A stretch of 64,000 bases of DNA from Hirudinaria manillensis (lineage: Eukaryota; Annelida; Clitellata; Hirudinida; Hirudinidae). The stretch covers positions 12,211,001 through 12,275,000 of the forward strand of contig CM067528.1 in the NCBI GenBank assembly GCA_034509925.1, written 5' to 3'. Positions 27,459 through 41,000 of the stretch are shown here, piece by piece (position 1 is the stretch's first letter; every line of letters begins with the position of its first letter). The notes beneath the pieces are model-generated. The model saw only the letters and a program-made list of their open reading frames with translations, was not told the DNA's origin and searched no databases. The translations under genes and the position numbers were made by a program.

Positions 27459-28605
27459 TATTTGTACGTGTTTTAAAAAAAAGTTTCAAATATCCATTAC
27501 AGCGTATTCTTAGTCCTCTTAGTTTTAGATTTAGACAATCCGACCAAAAAGTATTTACTGTGTTAATCGTAGCCAATGGAGACAGCCACGAGTCATAAGT
27601 CGTTACACAATAGGATGTTGAATATTTAAAAAGCAATCATTTTTACAATTGCATGTAATTTTAATTTATTAAATGAGATTTTTCAGTCAATAAAAAATTT
27701 AAAACTGAAAGCGAGAGATGGCTAGAGAAGCACTCCCCTTCCGCCGGGACACACGCACCCAAAGCCCGTAATTAAATTGCTCGAGGTAATAAAACCACAA
27801 GGATCGAGTGTCTAAGCCTCCCCAATTCAATTCCTCTACGGCATCTTAGGAGGTAACTCCCCCCAAACCATAGGGTCCATCTGGTCAGATATATATCACA
27901 TATTTTACAAATCCCTTAAATTGTAAATTCCCCTGCCCCAGTTAAGGGGCCTGAATAAAACGACCACCCCAAAAATTCACTCTAAAGGTGTACACATCGT
28001 CACTGTACAATGACAAATACAATTATGAATTATAGTCAAATAACATCAACACCTCATACATGCATATTCCATGATCGATGAAATTGATTACACCAAACCC
28101 ATGCGATGACAAACCAACATTTCAATATTAAAAGATAACGTTTACAATCAAATGATACAGTAATAAGTTAGGATTTTCTAATAACAAATACAATAATCAG
28201 TTGCAGAGCATGAGAATATTGATAGCAGGTTAGGTGCATGGTCGAGGTGATACAATGCATGCATCACTGTCTGTCTGTCTGGTCAGACTGAAGTGTATGG
28301 ACAAAGCTCTCATTGTTGATTACATGTATATATTTAATCTGTATGTTAATAATTACCTGAGTAATTTCAATAATTTGCAAGAGTCATTAAAAGAGAGTTA
28401 TCTCGTGAATTAAAAATCGTCACAGAAGATATACAGATTATCTACACATCGAGATTAGCCATGAAGCTGTCTCACAGTATCTGCAAACGAAATTTCATTT
28501 GCAATCAAACGGACCAGTTTTTATGTTCACAATCAGAACAAAGTGAATAATCAAATGGAAAATTCAACGAGCACGGAGTCCACATTCGATCGAGTCTCCT
28601 TTGGC
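27459..28605. other. Intergenic stretch between PCIF1 and ARMC2, with a GC-richer island
   Basis: Around 27715-27960 the composition changes to C-rich sequence (CTTCCGCCGGGACACACGCA; later CCTCCCCAATTCAATTCC) unlike its AT-rich surroundings. It has no reading frame or RNA fold I recognise. It may be a short interspersed element or another dispersed repeat. The rest shows nothing. Confidence 0.4.
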
Positions 28606-31600
28606 TTAGACGGACGTGGCCGCTTTCTGATATGCATGTATGAGCTCCTTAATCTCCTTGCTCGTGGCTGGCCATTTCTTTGCCCCTTCCTCATTTTGCA
28701 GGAAAACAACAAGCGTTCCATGGACCGACTTCACGTTCAGGTCCTTCCTGGAAAACAAAATCAACCACTTGAAGCCTGTTGCATCGGATGAAGACCTACA
28801 TTGTGATAGTCCAACATATAGTAAACATTTAATGCATAGTAATTTAATTATAGCAAGAAGGTAATTATAATAAGTTTATTATTGATTTTAATTTGGGAAG
28901 TTTATACTTTTGACAGATGTGTTGAAATCCATGTCTGTATTCATGCTCCATGGCTGGTATGGACGTCTGGTTCCTCTTGTACCTTAAAATATTAGTTAGT
29001 TTATATTAAATTAATTATAATACTCTCCAATTTAAATGCAATTTATAGGGTATTTCAAGATGCTTGGTAAAACTATGTTAAAAACCACAACAATAACTTG
29101 ATTTTTTAAAGGTTTTTCTTTAAACATAGAACAAAAGGTAGGTTTATTTATTTTGATTTATTTTGTCATTTGAATAAAGAATTGAAGAACAAATTGAACA
29201 AAAGACGAACGTCGGCGCATCGACGCACAAAACAAGCTCAAAAACAAAGAATCAAAAACAAAGAAGCAAAACCTGCTCGATTCCAGTCTCATGAGTGCTT
29301 CCGTAGGTGGATCTTTCCAGTCGGGAATGAAGACGATGAACGACAGGGGCTCATTGGTCTCGGACAATAAGCTCTAATAAAGAACCGGTTATAATAAATA
29401 TATAATATAATAGAATTATAATAAATATAATTAATTAATTAACAAGGTTTTTTTCCATTATGGTAATTAATTAGTAATTATAGACATTAAGCAGGCAAAA
29501 GGCCAGTTGATTACATCAATGACTATTATTAACAGCAAGTCCTGCTGCAATTAAATGACAATTTTTAAAAAAATATATAAAATAAAATGCATCGTCGTCC
29601 AGAACTCTGAGATTAAAATCACGATCAAATTTGACTCCTTTAAAAACTAATTTTCACTAATTAAAAAAAAAAGGAAGGAAAGAATTAAAACAACCTCAAA
29701 ATGGTCCACCATGGCTTCCATGAGCTCCTCATTGAAAGGAGGATTAGCCTCGAACGAACCAGAACGAGGATAGAAATCCAAGATGGGTCTTGAAAGGATT
29801 TTAAAGGTTGTCGATGCAATTCTTGTTTATTTTAAAGTTTTGTTTAAACAATCAAAGAAAATTTAAAAAAAAAAACAATTCAGACATTCCATTCCACGGT
29901 AAGACTTAAAAAAAAACCTTCAAATTACTTCAAGTGTCACAACAACAACAACAATAGTGATGACAACATCATCAAGTCAAGCTCTTTCCACACTAAAAAC
30001 AAACAAATACTTCAATTCCACCAACCCTCTCGATCCAAAGTACCCGTCGGTGTCAGCGAATGCCGAGCAGTACTGCTTGAAGAAGCAGTTCAGGGGCGAT
30101 GCAAAGCATTCAAAAGTGACTCCAAAGACTCGATTCAAACATTGGAAAACGGATGCTGGCAGAGCACCCTGCAGACCGAAGCCTTCGTTTTCTTTTGTTC
30201 CAAAAAATGTCTGAAATGCCAACTTAAAAAGTGAATACAATTCAAATTCAAAGTCATTAATTCGATCAAATCAATAATTTTCTCTTCTGAGATAATATAA
30301 TAAAATAATATGATCTGACTCATATGAATGTCCAGTTAAGTCTAAATATTCATCTAACTTCAGGTTTTATCAAAACTTAGATCCCGGAAAACAGCAGACG
30401 ACGGATTGAAATTAAGAGATGTCACATATTTGCATATTTAATCCAAACAAAAAACAAAAAAACTTGTGCAAAAATATCGTTTGAAAAGAAAAACAACCCC
30501 TCACATTGTATCTCTTCAGAAGACACCAAACTCTGCTGAGGAAATGCACCATTCCAGGATCATCCCTGCAGTTCAATTGGTACAACTGCTCCTTGAATAA
30601 TGAAATTAAATTTTCAAAGTCACATTTCAACTTCGCTTCATGTTTTTGGCTTCAAAAGTGCTGCGTTCAAGAAGCCATCTTTCAATAAATCAATTTTTAA
30701 TAAATAAACAATAAATCAATTTTTAATAATAAAGTTAATTGACAGACTCGTTAACTAACCAACTTCTTGAAATGACTCAAATTGATCTTCAGCACTTCAG
30801 GGTTGCAGATGTTTGCCCTGAGGCTCACGATTTCATTGACTTCCTGGTGATCCACGACCGGATTCGGAACGATCGGGCAGGAGAGGACGACCGGAGAGCA
30901 GGGTACTCCGGGAGAATAAAGGGCCAAGGGCGTCGAGAGGTCCTCAGTCGGGGCTGCCGTGGGCTCCAACAGGGTTTTCACTGAAAAGTCGTACGACTAT
31001 GAGTTTACGGATGACCGACCGTCGAAAGAGAAATTATCATATCCGATAAGAGACTGAAAACTTACGGTTATTAAGCATTGTATTTCAACAAGTCTTGGAA
31101 ACAAATATGATATTATTTGTATTAATCATTTGCAGAGTCTTGTAAAATCAATCATCTTTTATCTTATAAATCAATCATCTTTTATCTTATAAATAGAAAC
31201 TCTATTTGCTTAAGAATCCAACCTTTGTGATCTGAGCCACAGACTGTGTTCTGATGCCATTATATACATAGTATATTTATACTTATTATATTATATTTTA
31301 TATTATATTTATATTATATTTAATAAGAATCCTTGAAAACAAGTCAAACTTCTGACCATCAGCCCCTGCCTGCTGAAGAATGGGGATGTGCTTCTCTCTG
31401 ATTTTCTTAGCATATTCACATGACAAGGAATAAATCTTGGTGCAAATGCTTTCCACTGATAACTTGGCTGCTGCGATAACATGAGGCTGGCATTCCCGCT
31501 TCAAATGGGCAAGCCTTTCCTAAGAAAATGAATTTGGATTTGAATCATTTTGATGCTTTTTGATCTTTTGATCCATCACTTACAGGTTTGCTTAATGATT

Positions 31601-33331
31601 TCAGATATAAATAGAACAAATAAATATATATATATATAAATAGAAAAATTCATTAATATATCAAATTTATAAAATATTCTTTCTACAACAAAACTTTCTG
31701 TTATTCAAATAATTTATTGTCAACATCACGGTGTTTCATCAAAAAGTTTAACCATGAATTTTTTAATTATTATTTTAATTTATTATTAATTTAATTTATT
31801 TAATTAGTTTTTTTTTGTTAAACTCAAAGAACACTCACCATATAATCATCAAACGTTGCTCCACTTCTCTTCTGGAGGAAGGCGAACGTCTCCTCTGCAT
31901 GCCACGTTACGCTCTTCCTACTTTCTGCACTCGTTCCACCTCTCTTTTCCACCAGTGATCTGGAAACAAGTAAAGTAAAACAAAGCCTGTAACAAAATCG
32001 TTTAAAGGTAAAGTTATAACTACTTATAATCAACAACTAGGTAATTAGCAACACTTAACATGATTACATAATAAAGAATAGCCAATACATGGTCACATTA
32101 TTAGATTGTCAATCTCGACAATTAGGAAAAGGAAACATAGACTTAAAAATAAACTAAGAATAAACTCAAATAACTTTAAAATAAACCCAACCCACCTTGC
32201 AGCTTCAGCATATTTAGCAAGCATCTTCCTCGCATCATCGTTTCTTCTTGGCCTAACAAGTCTTACTGGGATGTCGTTCATCACCTCTCTGAACATGGCC
32301 TGGGAAAGAGGCTGAGGACAGTCGCTCGGTAGCAGGGCATCGCAGCCCTTATCCACTACTCTGCGCTCCAAGAGCCATCTGTTGAAGGATTCTGGAGGGG
32401 CATCAATGCCTTCAAAAACATAAATGGACAGATAAAAGATAAATGACAGTGGTAATGTCTGAATATTAAGCATTATTCTTGAATTAGATGTTTTGTTTAT
32501 ATTTTATAGAAGTGTATTTTATTTAATCCTATCATCCATCCTAAAAGCAGATTGTAAACAATTCAATAAGTCTCTGCATATTTGTGCTTAACTAGCAATT
32601 ACCACATCTAGCTCAGCACATCACCATAAATATGTTTTATTTAATCAGTATGAGAGTTTTCACTATAAAATGCCCACACACCCTCTCTATGGGAGCACAA
32701 GTCCTGATAATTCTGCCTCAGTTTAGCAACCAAAGTCCCCCTCAACTGTTCAACATCCGGTTGTGGATGCAAAAGGACGTGGTTCATTGGGGTGAGGTGA
32801 CCCAGCAGGACGTTGGAGGGAATACCGAAATCCCAAAACGGGCTATTGTAAATTTACAAACATCATCGGTTCAACAATCTCACATTTCAAACGCATTTTA
32901 TCGAGTCTCGGATGAATTAGACGACCAAGTAATCAAAATGAGCACCTAGGGATAAGGTTTATCCTTTTCACAGGTGGCCCAGAGACATTAGACGAGTGAC
33001 CTAATTTCTCACTGTTGGCCCTTTTCAATGAAGGATGACAACCCACCATCCCACTGAAGCTTCTTGCTACTGGTGGTTGCTGGTGGCTTTCAGAAATTCT
33101 CAAAGGGTCAGTAAAATGGTCACAAGATTCTTCTGGATATTCCCAACGTGACTCCTTGGTGAATTTATTATAAAAATACTCCCTTTCCCCCTTTGTACTC
33201 CAAAACCTCCTCCAGCCAGCACTGAGGAGATGCACTGGCAGATCATAAACTTTGGAAGCTGACTGTTCTGGTGATAATGGGCTGACAACGCCTTCGGCGC
33301 CGATATGAGAGGTCTCAGATGCTGACTGCAT
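28606..33331 (-). CDS. PCIF1: PCIF1/CAPAM cap-specific adenosine N6-methyltransferase
   Basis: PCIF1 binds the phosphorylated RNA polymerase II tail and makes m6Am on capped mRNA. Twelve exons in phase give 647 residues from the ATG at 33331: 33331-32946, 32842-32682, 32409-32196, 31959-31839, 31519-31357, 30980-30760, 30585-30505, 30210-30026, 29788-29695, 29373-29273, 28982-28908, 28747-28606. The WW domain is near the N-terminus ([20 protein letters not shown] then SRWEYP). The middle holds [18 protein letters not shown] and [20 protein letters not shown]. The catalytic NPPF motif is at about residues 526-529 ([18 protein letters not shown]), followed by [15 protein letters not shown]. Length agrees with human PCIF1 (704). 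The open frame continues upstream of 33331 to about 33436 without an ATG, so a spliced 5' exon may add residues. Confidence 0.9.
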
Positions 33332-34438
33332 TGGCAATATATGGCCTGATGCTGTTCTGGCCAATAATGGTGATGACTGCAAAACATTTTGGTATTCATT
33401 GACATGGACATTTCTCGGCAACGAATGGACGTTCAAATGATTTTATACATGGACGAAAGGAATTGTGAAATCCAAAAGTTTCCTAATTAGGCTTACTTTT
33501 AGCTAGATTTCACTGTATGTAGTACTTTGCCGTATAAGGATTTTTTATATAAACTGGGGCGCACAGATAATCGAAAAGCAGAAGCATTAAAGCCTTATCA
33601 TGTAAATGTCTAAAAAATCGAGAATTCTGAAAGACGCAATAAAAGATAATCACTGGGATTAATGGTGACAACAACAAAGATGAGTAAGAATCGAAAGCAC
33701 CCGAAAGAAAACCGTTCCTTTGCTTAGAATGAGCGTATAAAGTGGAGATCGCGAGTTATATAATACGAACCACGAAGAAAACACCCCCATTCATTCAGTC
33801 TAACATGTCCTACCTCTCCTGATAAAGCACGGCGTTATAAACCTGACGAGCTCTTGCACGCTCATGCGCAAACAATTGCAATTTTTGCAATTTTTTTATT
33901 TATAAATCACATGTGCTTTGAAATTTAAAGATAACCTAAAAATTGTTTAATAAATAATTTAAACTAATGAGTTTAATTATATTGTTCGTTGCAGTTGAGG
34001 CACTTGAGATGCATCCATGCAGTGCATTTGTACGTCTTCATTTGGTAATAATTATTGGTAACTCTTCCAGGTGTGAATTTGAAAAAAAAAATCGTTATTG
34101 TACTGCGTTAATTAAAGTTCTATGGGTAAAATTTATTTTACGCTGAAAATAACGTTTAATAGGTTGTGGGAAATAATGCAAAAAAGTTTTTGTTGTACGT
34201 GTTTTATTTCAGTTTATTAAATAAATCAAAACACGTTTGCATTGGTGATTATTTTAATTTGTAATGCAACATCCTTTGATTTTGAAAATCGTTATGTAAT
34301 TTATTATTTTGTGTTAATTATTAAATTTATAAATGCTATGAATAAAAAAGAAATTTGAAGAGATAACCAGTTCAATTGAAGTTCACTTTTGTGCGATCAG
34401 CTTTTGCTTAACGATTGGGTTGGTGCATCATTCTGACG
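33332..34438. promoter_or_regulatory. Head-to-head spacer between PCIF1 and TATDN1
   Basis: About 1.1 kb separates the two divergent start codons. The left 100 bases remain open in the PCIF1 frame and could be 5' exon. No TATA-like element is convincingly placed. Shared promoter use is inferred only from orientation. Confidence 0.35.
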
Positions 34439-37279
34439 ATGGCAAAGTTGCATAAGTTTATAGGTAACCTATATTTTTTTCTGTAAATAATGCTACGGCC
34501 CTTTTATTGTTGTGAATGATTTTTATTATTTCTTTCCAGATATTGGAGCCAATTTAACGAGTAAGATGATTAACCCTATTTGCAGCATATATACGAAGTA
34601 TTTTCTAAATTAATTAAATTTATATGCAGATCCAATGTTTAGAGGGATTTATAATGGATCACAGAAGCATAGTGGTAATTTGCATTCTTTTTTTTTGGAA
34701 GCATGATTCATTCTTAAGTACATTTACATATTTTTGAATTTTTTACACATTGTTTCAGGATATAATCTCAAATTAATATTTTGAATGGTTTCAGGTGATT
34801 TGATCGAAGTTTTAAAAAGAGCTTGGAATGCTGGTTTGGAAAAGGTCTAAAAATGTTTTTCAATGTCTAATTTTTCTGTATTTACATTGATAAATAAAGT
34901 ATGAGAATTTGATAGACACTGATGAAAAATATGGGCCTGTTGTTTTATAACTACTTTGAAATTTGTAGATAATAGTTACGAGTGGATGCCTCCAAGACAT
35001 TGAAGATGCATTAAAATTGGTCAGCTCTGATGGTTTGCTTGTGATTTTTAAACTTTCAATTTTAAAAGAATGATTTTTAAAGCTATTTTAATAATGCTTT
35101 AGCTACATCAGTCAAATATGAATGAAGTTTATTAAAAATGGGAACTTTTATTTGTTATCAGATTTATTAGTGCTTGCTAAGGATTACCTTAATCTTAATT
35201 TATGACCATACCATTATTTCTGTGAATACATTTTCAGCTCGGCTTTATACTACAATTGGATGTCATCCGACCCGATGCAACGAATTTGAAGAGCACGGTC
35301 CTGTAAAGTACTTAGAGAAACTGGAGTCACTCTTAAGTAGCAACATAACCAAAGTTGTAGCTTTGGGTGAATTTGGATTAGGTTTGTATTGATAATAAAA
35401 CTATGATTTTGTTACAATATATTATATTTAATATAATATATTATATTAAATATAATATATTATATATAATATATTATAATATATATGACATATATTATAT
35501 TATATTAAATATAATATATTATATTATATATAATATATTATTATATATATATTATATATAATATTATTATATTATATATAATATATTATATATAATATAT
35601 TATATATATTTATAATATAATATATTATATATATTTATAATATAATATATTATATATATTTATATTAATTAGAATCCAAATGAGTTAATGATCATTCAAT
35701 AGCTTTTGAATAATGTGCAGATTATGATAGGCTTCAGTTCTGCTCAAAAGAAGTCCAGTTAAAGTAAAATTCATTATTTTTATTGTTAATTAATTTGTTG
35801 ACTATTAATTAGTATTTTGATTAAGTAAATATTTTTTATCAGCTGTAATCTGATGATTATTTCCAATTGTAATCAATCATTGCAAAGGTACTGTGAAATG
35901 CAACTGAATCTATCGGAGAAGTTCAAGCTTCCACTCTTCCTCCACTGCAGAAATTCTGCTTCGGACCTTCTCGACATTCTCTCTCGGAACAGAGACAAAA
36001 TCTGTGGCGGCGTCGTATGTTTTGTTTCAAATTGTTTGATTTTTGTTTCAAATTGCTTTAATTTCTTTGAAATTCTTAACTTAATTTTAATAATTTTACT
36101 CAACCAGAAGAACATCAATCCTTAAAAGTTTAAGCAAATTTTTGCAATTAACTGAATAATTTATTGTCCAAATTTCTGATTTGGTAATGAATGTTATAAA
36201 GCTCTCATAAAGCTGTTCTGAATGTTATATATAATCAATGTTATGTTATATATTTTAATGACAAAACAATTTAGAATTGTTATAATAGTTGGATAAATTC
36301 AATTACCAGGTTCATTCGTTCACTGGAAGTCTGAGTGAAGCTCAGAAATTTATCGACTTTGGTCTTCACATTGGAATCAATGGATGGTATTAGGAGTCAT
36401 ATTTTGCTTCTTGTTTTGTTGCTAATTACTTTTTGTTTAATTACTTTTTGTTTAATTGAGTTACTTAAGTGATAAAAGATGAATCAAGACAGTCTGTCAT
36501 CAGATCAGGATTTCAAAAAAAAAAAAATATTTATGAGATTAAATAAGGAAATGTATAAATATTATAATATGTTTATAAATATTATAATATAGTTATAATT
36601 ATTATTCAATGAATAATCAGCTCACTAAAGACTGATGAAAACCTCGAAGTTGTTAAGCATTTGCCTTTAGACAAACTTCTCGTTGAAACAGGTAAAATTT
36701 TGTTTTAAGACACCAGTTATTGTTAACAAACTGTTCTGAGGACATTTTTGGGTCAATTTTGAAACTAAATATGTTTAGCTCTTATTAATAATTAAAGTAA
36801 TTAAAAAATAACAATTAAAATGGTATTTTATTAATATTTTTAATATGATCTGCATTAATACCTGCAGTTTTGATAAAATTATGTTCATTGCATTTTTTTT
36901 TAAAGATGCCCCCTGGTGTGAAATCAAACCCACTCATGCTGGCTTTAAGTTCGTAAAGACTCAATTTGCATCTAAAAAGAAGGAAAAATTTGAAATGGGT
37001 CTTTGTGTTAAAGGAAGAAATGAACCTGCTCTCATAGTGTTGGTTTGACTAATTCCTATTTATAAATGCTATTGGTTAAGAATTACTAGAATAGAATAAA
37101 ATGTAATTACGTAACATAATAGTCTGTAAATAAAAGAAGGGGTTAGGTTTTATTAATTAGTAAAATATATTTTATTCAGGCAAGTTTTGGAGATTCTTGC
37201 TCACTTGAAATCAGAAGATCCTTTTGTCCTATCAGAGCAGCTTTATGAGAATACAACAAAGTTGTTTAAATTTAAATAA
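34439..37279 (+). CDS. TATDN1: TATDN1, TatD-family deoxyribonuclease
   Basis: TatD enzymes are metal-dependent DNases of the amidohydrolase fold. Twelve exons in phase give 297 residues, the same length as human TATDN1: 34439-34463, 34540-34560, 34630-34674, 34795-34844, 34969-35032, 35238-35381, 35721-35757, 35888-36014, 36310-36386, 36621-36691, 36906-37038, 37180-37279. The N-terminus FIDIGANLTNPMF lacks the HxH pair of bacterial TatD, as in other TATDN1 proteins. Metal and active-site motifs follow in order: [36 protein letters not shown] and VETDAPWC. The donor of exon 11 at 37039 is GTTGGT. The stop codon TAA overlaps AATAAA at 37275-37280. One intron holds a 270-base AT palindromic block. 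Confidence 0.92.
35400..35662. repeat. AT-only palindromic repeat block in a TATDN1 intron
   Basis: About 260 bases composed almost solely of ATATAATATATTATAT units, which are self-complementary and could form large hairpins or cruciforms. It separates the exon ending at 35381 from the one starting at 35721. Confidence 0.9.
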
Positions 37280-37280
37280 A

Positions 37281-38056
37281 CCATATTAATTAGTATTGTT
37301 TAGAAACCTGGATTTGTTAATCTATTATCATAGCAGGCTGTTCCCTTTGAATGAAGAGATATAAAAAAAAAAGGAATGCTCATCATTGGCTTTATTTGCC
37401 CAAAGACAGTGCACGAGTTCAACCTTTAGAAATGTTTGTCTCGTTTATATCAAAATGAAAATAGCTTTCCTTCAATTCACTTGATTCGTGAAATTTGCTA
37501 CCTGGCGTGGTACGCTTTGCAGATTCAATTAGCATTCCTAACACAAATTGAGATTTAATGCCGAGCCCTCATTAAATCACAATATTTTAGTGCATAGCGG
37601 AAGAACCATCTAACTATTTAGTTTTGCCACGATGCTGGTTAGCAGTTTTGAGGAAGTCGAATCGAGGGTACCAATGATAGTTACACAAGGGCACTCGTCA
37701 TCTATTGATTTAATACGTTTATTCTAGGTGATGTGAATGTTGCTTTCATAACATTCAATTTATTTTTTGAATGCTAGATAGATCAAGCAATTCGGCCCGG
37801 GCTGGTCTCTAATGTATGGTACATACCACAAACAAACTGTGAGTGGGAAAAAATATAATAACCTGGAGATTCTAACGAGTTCGCGAGCAATAAGCAAATG
37901 TTTAAACCAAATATTTTTTCAAATAGAGAAGTTGAAAATAGAATAATTAATTGAAAAAAGTTAGAATAATTTATTGACACTCGAAAACATATGTATAACG
38001 CTTCATTAATTTTTCCTAAACTACCAACAAAAACAAAGGATATTGCTCAAAACATT
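37281..38056. other. Intergenic stretch between convergent TATDN1 and USP10
   Basis: 0.8 kb without coding signal. AATAAA on the minus strand at 37975-37970, 82 bases past the USP10 stop, is its probable polyadenylation signal. Confidence 0.55.
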
Positions 38057-41000
38057 TCAGCCGTCATTCTCTTCACTTTCAGATTTATGGCGCATTCTTT
38101 TCTTTGGCGCTTTTGCCCTTTTCTCATCAGGATCGGCCCGATGTCTACCTAATTTGGTAAAAGATGATTGCACTTCGTCAAGTTCATTCAGGTTTGGTGG
38201 TCCATACCGAGGATATCTTGGTTCATAAGAGTCATCATCAAAATCGTTCATGTAACGATCGAATCTTCTCCTTTCAAGTTCTTCTCTTCTCATGTCATAT
38301 TCGTGTCTTCTCATGTCATATTCGTGTCTTCTCATGTCATATTCTCGTCTATACATATATTCATACTCGCGTTTTTTTCTCTCGTAATCAAAGTCGCGTC
38401 TCCTCATATCATAATCTATATCGGATCCTTCGTCTAACCCCTCTCCATTTTCCATCATTGCAAGCACGTCAAACATGTTTCTCGGTCTTTGTCTAAACGG
38501 GTCATGCATTAATCGTTCTCGATAACATCGAACTTGACGTCTCTCAAAATCATTAAATTTACGCTCGCGGCTTTGTAAAAAAGGGTAGTCTTCATCCTCG
38601 CTTTCATCTTCTACTTCAACGTCACTCTCAGTTTCGTTCTCAGAACATAATTCATAAAACAGAATGTAGGGCATCATGTTACTCTTAGATCTTAGAGCAA
38701 GACTTTCTCCAAGCTTGTTAGAATTTTCATCGTCCAGACAAGTCCACTCGTTATTTTTAAAAACATTCGCCACATAATGACCAAAACCTAGCAGCACACC
38801 TTTGTGGAAGATAACTGAAATAAAAACAGCAACAGATTAGTTTAAGCTTTTACAAATTTTCCTTCCACTAAAGTTTTAAGAAATTATGGAGATCAAACCT
38901 GATCGTATTCTGTACTTGATTTTCTCTGGGTAATCTTTCCTGACCTCTTTGTTTAGATGTTCTGGAATAAATTTAAAAAAAAAAGTTAATCAAGACTTGT
39001 AAAACGAATTATTAATAAAATTAGTGGCAATAAAATTTCTCATTGTGAGACTTACCCGATGTGATCTTCAAAATCTTATTCACTCTGAAGCGTTTGATGA
39101 CTTTTGAAGCACGTTCATTGAAGGTAAAACACTTAAGTTGCACAATAAGGGTCTTTGGGAGTTTTTTCAGCAATATTTTCTCAGATTTTTCCTGTGAAAG
39201 GAGAAATTAAAGTTTGAAATTTGAAATAAACATTTGTTTACTAACTAATCTAACCGATCGTTAACATTATTAACCAATCATTGCCAAAAGTATTAATTCA
39301 CTTACATCTTTGCCAATGCCCGTAGTATGGTCAAGAGCTCTCTGAACATCTTTGATGTCTTTTTCCTTTAGTTAAAAATTTGTAATTATTATTATTATTA
39401 TAAAAATTATATTATGAATTAATTAATATATATCTGCATTAGATTTAATCTAGAAAATGATCGATATTTATCTTTTCCAATATTTAAACATACCTCAATG
39501 CTGAGTGGCAGGCAATAGAACGGTGAATCACTCTGTACGATCCTACCATCATCGAGTAAATTGAAAAAACTCATATCACCTCTGAACTGGTCAGAAATGC
39601 AAGACTTGTCTCCTGTTAAAAGAACAGATCAATTTATGTTAATTATGTATAAAAAATTTTTAATCCTTTAGAACAATGGCTGAATCGATTAAAATAAAAT
39701 TACCATTCTTGAAAACAGCAACTTCTTCATCATGGAGTTTGTTGAGAATTGCGCCCAAAAATTCTTCCGCATCTTCCTGCTCTCCAAGCTGAAATTTTTC
39801 AATTCATTAATGAATAACGTATCCATAAATATTGACTTGAACTTAGTATAATAATAATAATCATCATCATCCAATATCTTACCTTATATCTTTTGCCAGC
39901 AACGCTTTCTAATACACTCTTAATGTATACTGGAGCTATCGCCCGCGGAGACGCGAGTTCAATTTGAGAAAACATGTTTACCCTGAAAATGCATTGCATT
40001 TAAAAAATTATTGAATATATAATACCAATTTTTATAAATTTCACTAAAATGGAGATACTTACATTGAAGCGGTCAAAGGCAGAGTCTTTAGATTCAGCAG
40101 GCTCTCATCCAAGTGACATGCGTATTTGATAAGTCCAGCAAAGGATGGGCTATTAAAGAGAGCTTGCATGGTCTAAAATGAATAAAAGTTAATAATTTTT
40201 ATTTATTCTGGATATTTCGAGGTTCACTTATTGTTTATAAAATTGAAATGAATTTTATATGAATTAAAAAATGGAATAAAGAAAATCTTACAGAAATTGC
40301 ATAGCATGCGTTGGAAGTATTAACCATGCCTCTACTTTTCACTACATACGGTATATCTTTCAGTCCAGGTTGAGGTTCCTTAAATGCTTTCGATGTTGTG
40401 GAATTTTCCTTGCTCGACTCCTTAGTAGAATCTTTGTCGGCTGTCTTTCCCCATAATTTCTGACATCTGGCTTCTATATCATCTGTAAAAATGTAAAAAG
40501 ATGTTAAAAAAATTGTAAAGATGTAAAAAGTCACTCGTGAGAATATGAGCATATGCATTAAACAAAACAAAAAATAAAAGAATTATTTACCCATTAAATT
40601 ATCGTGGAATTTACGCCTATTCCAACACGCCATGAGCTCAGCAGCAAAGTTTTTTGTTGGACTATCCTCCGATTCTTCCTCATGTCTTTCGACTGGAATG
40701 ACGGGTTCTTGGACCTTTTTGAATTTAATATCGTTTTCTTGATCAGACGTTGTGGAATTTTCCTTGCTCGACTCCTTAGTAGTAGAATCTTTGTCGTCTG
40801 TCTTTCCCCATAATTTCTGGTATCTGGCTTCTACATCAGCTGTAAAAATGTAAAAAGATGTTTAAAAAAATTGTAAAGATGTAAAAAGTCACTCGTGAGA
40901 ATATGAGCAGTGCGTTTGCATTAAACAAAACAAAAAATAAAAGAATTATTTACCCATTAAATCATCGCGGAGTTTACGCCTATTATAACTCGCCATGAGC

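Noticed and set aside
31205-31260. Possible extra PCIF1 exon (HSLWLRSQ) with an acceptor and donor
   Set aside because: Including it shifts the next exon out of frame, while direct joining of 31357 to 30980 is in phase.
38164-38496. Plus-strand frames opposite the USP10 tail
   Set aside because: Mirror of the 21-bp coding repeat; the minus frame continues the deubiquitinase.
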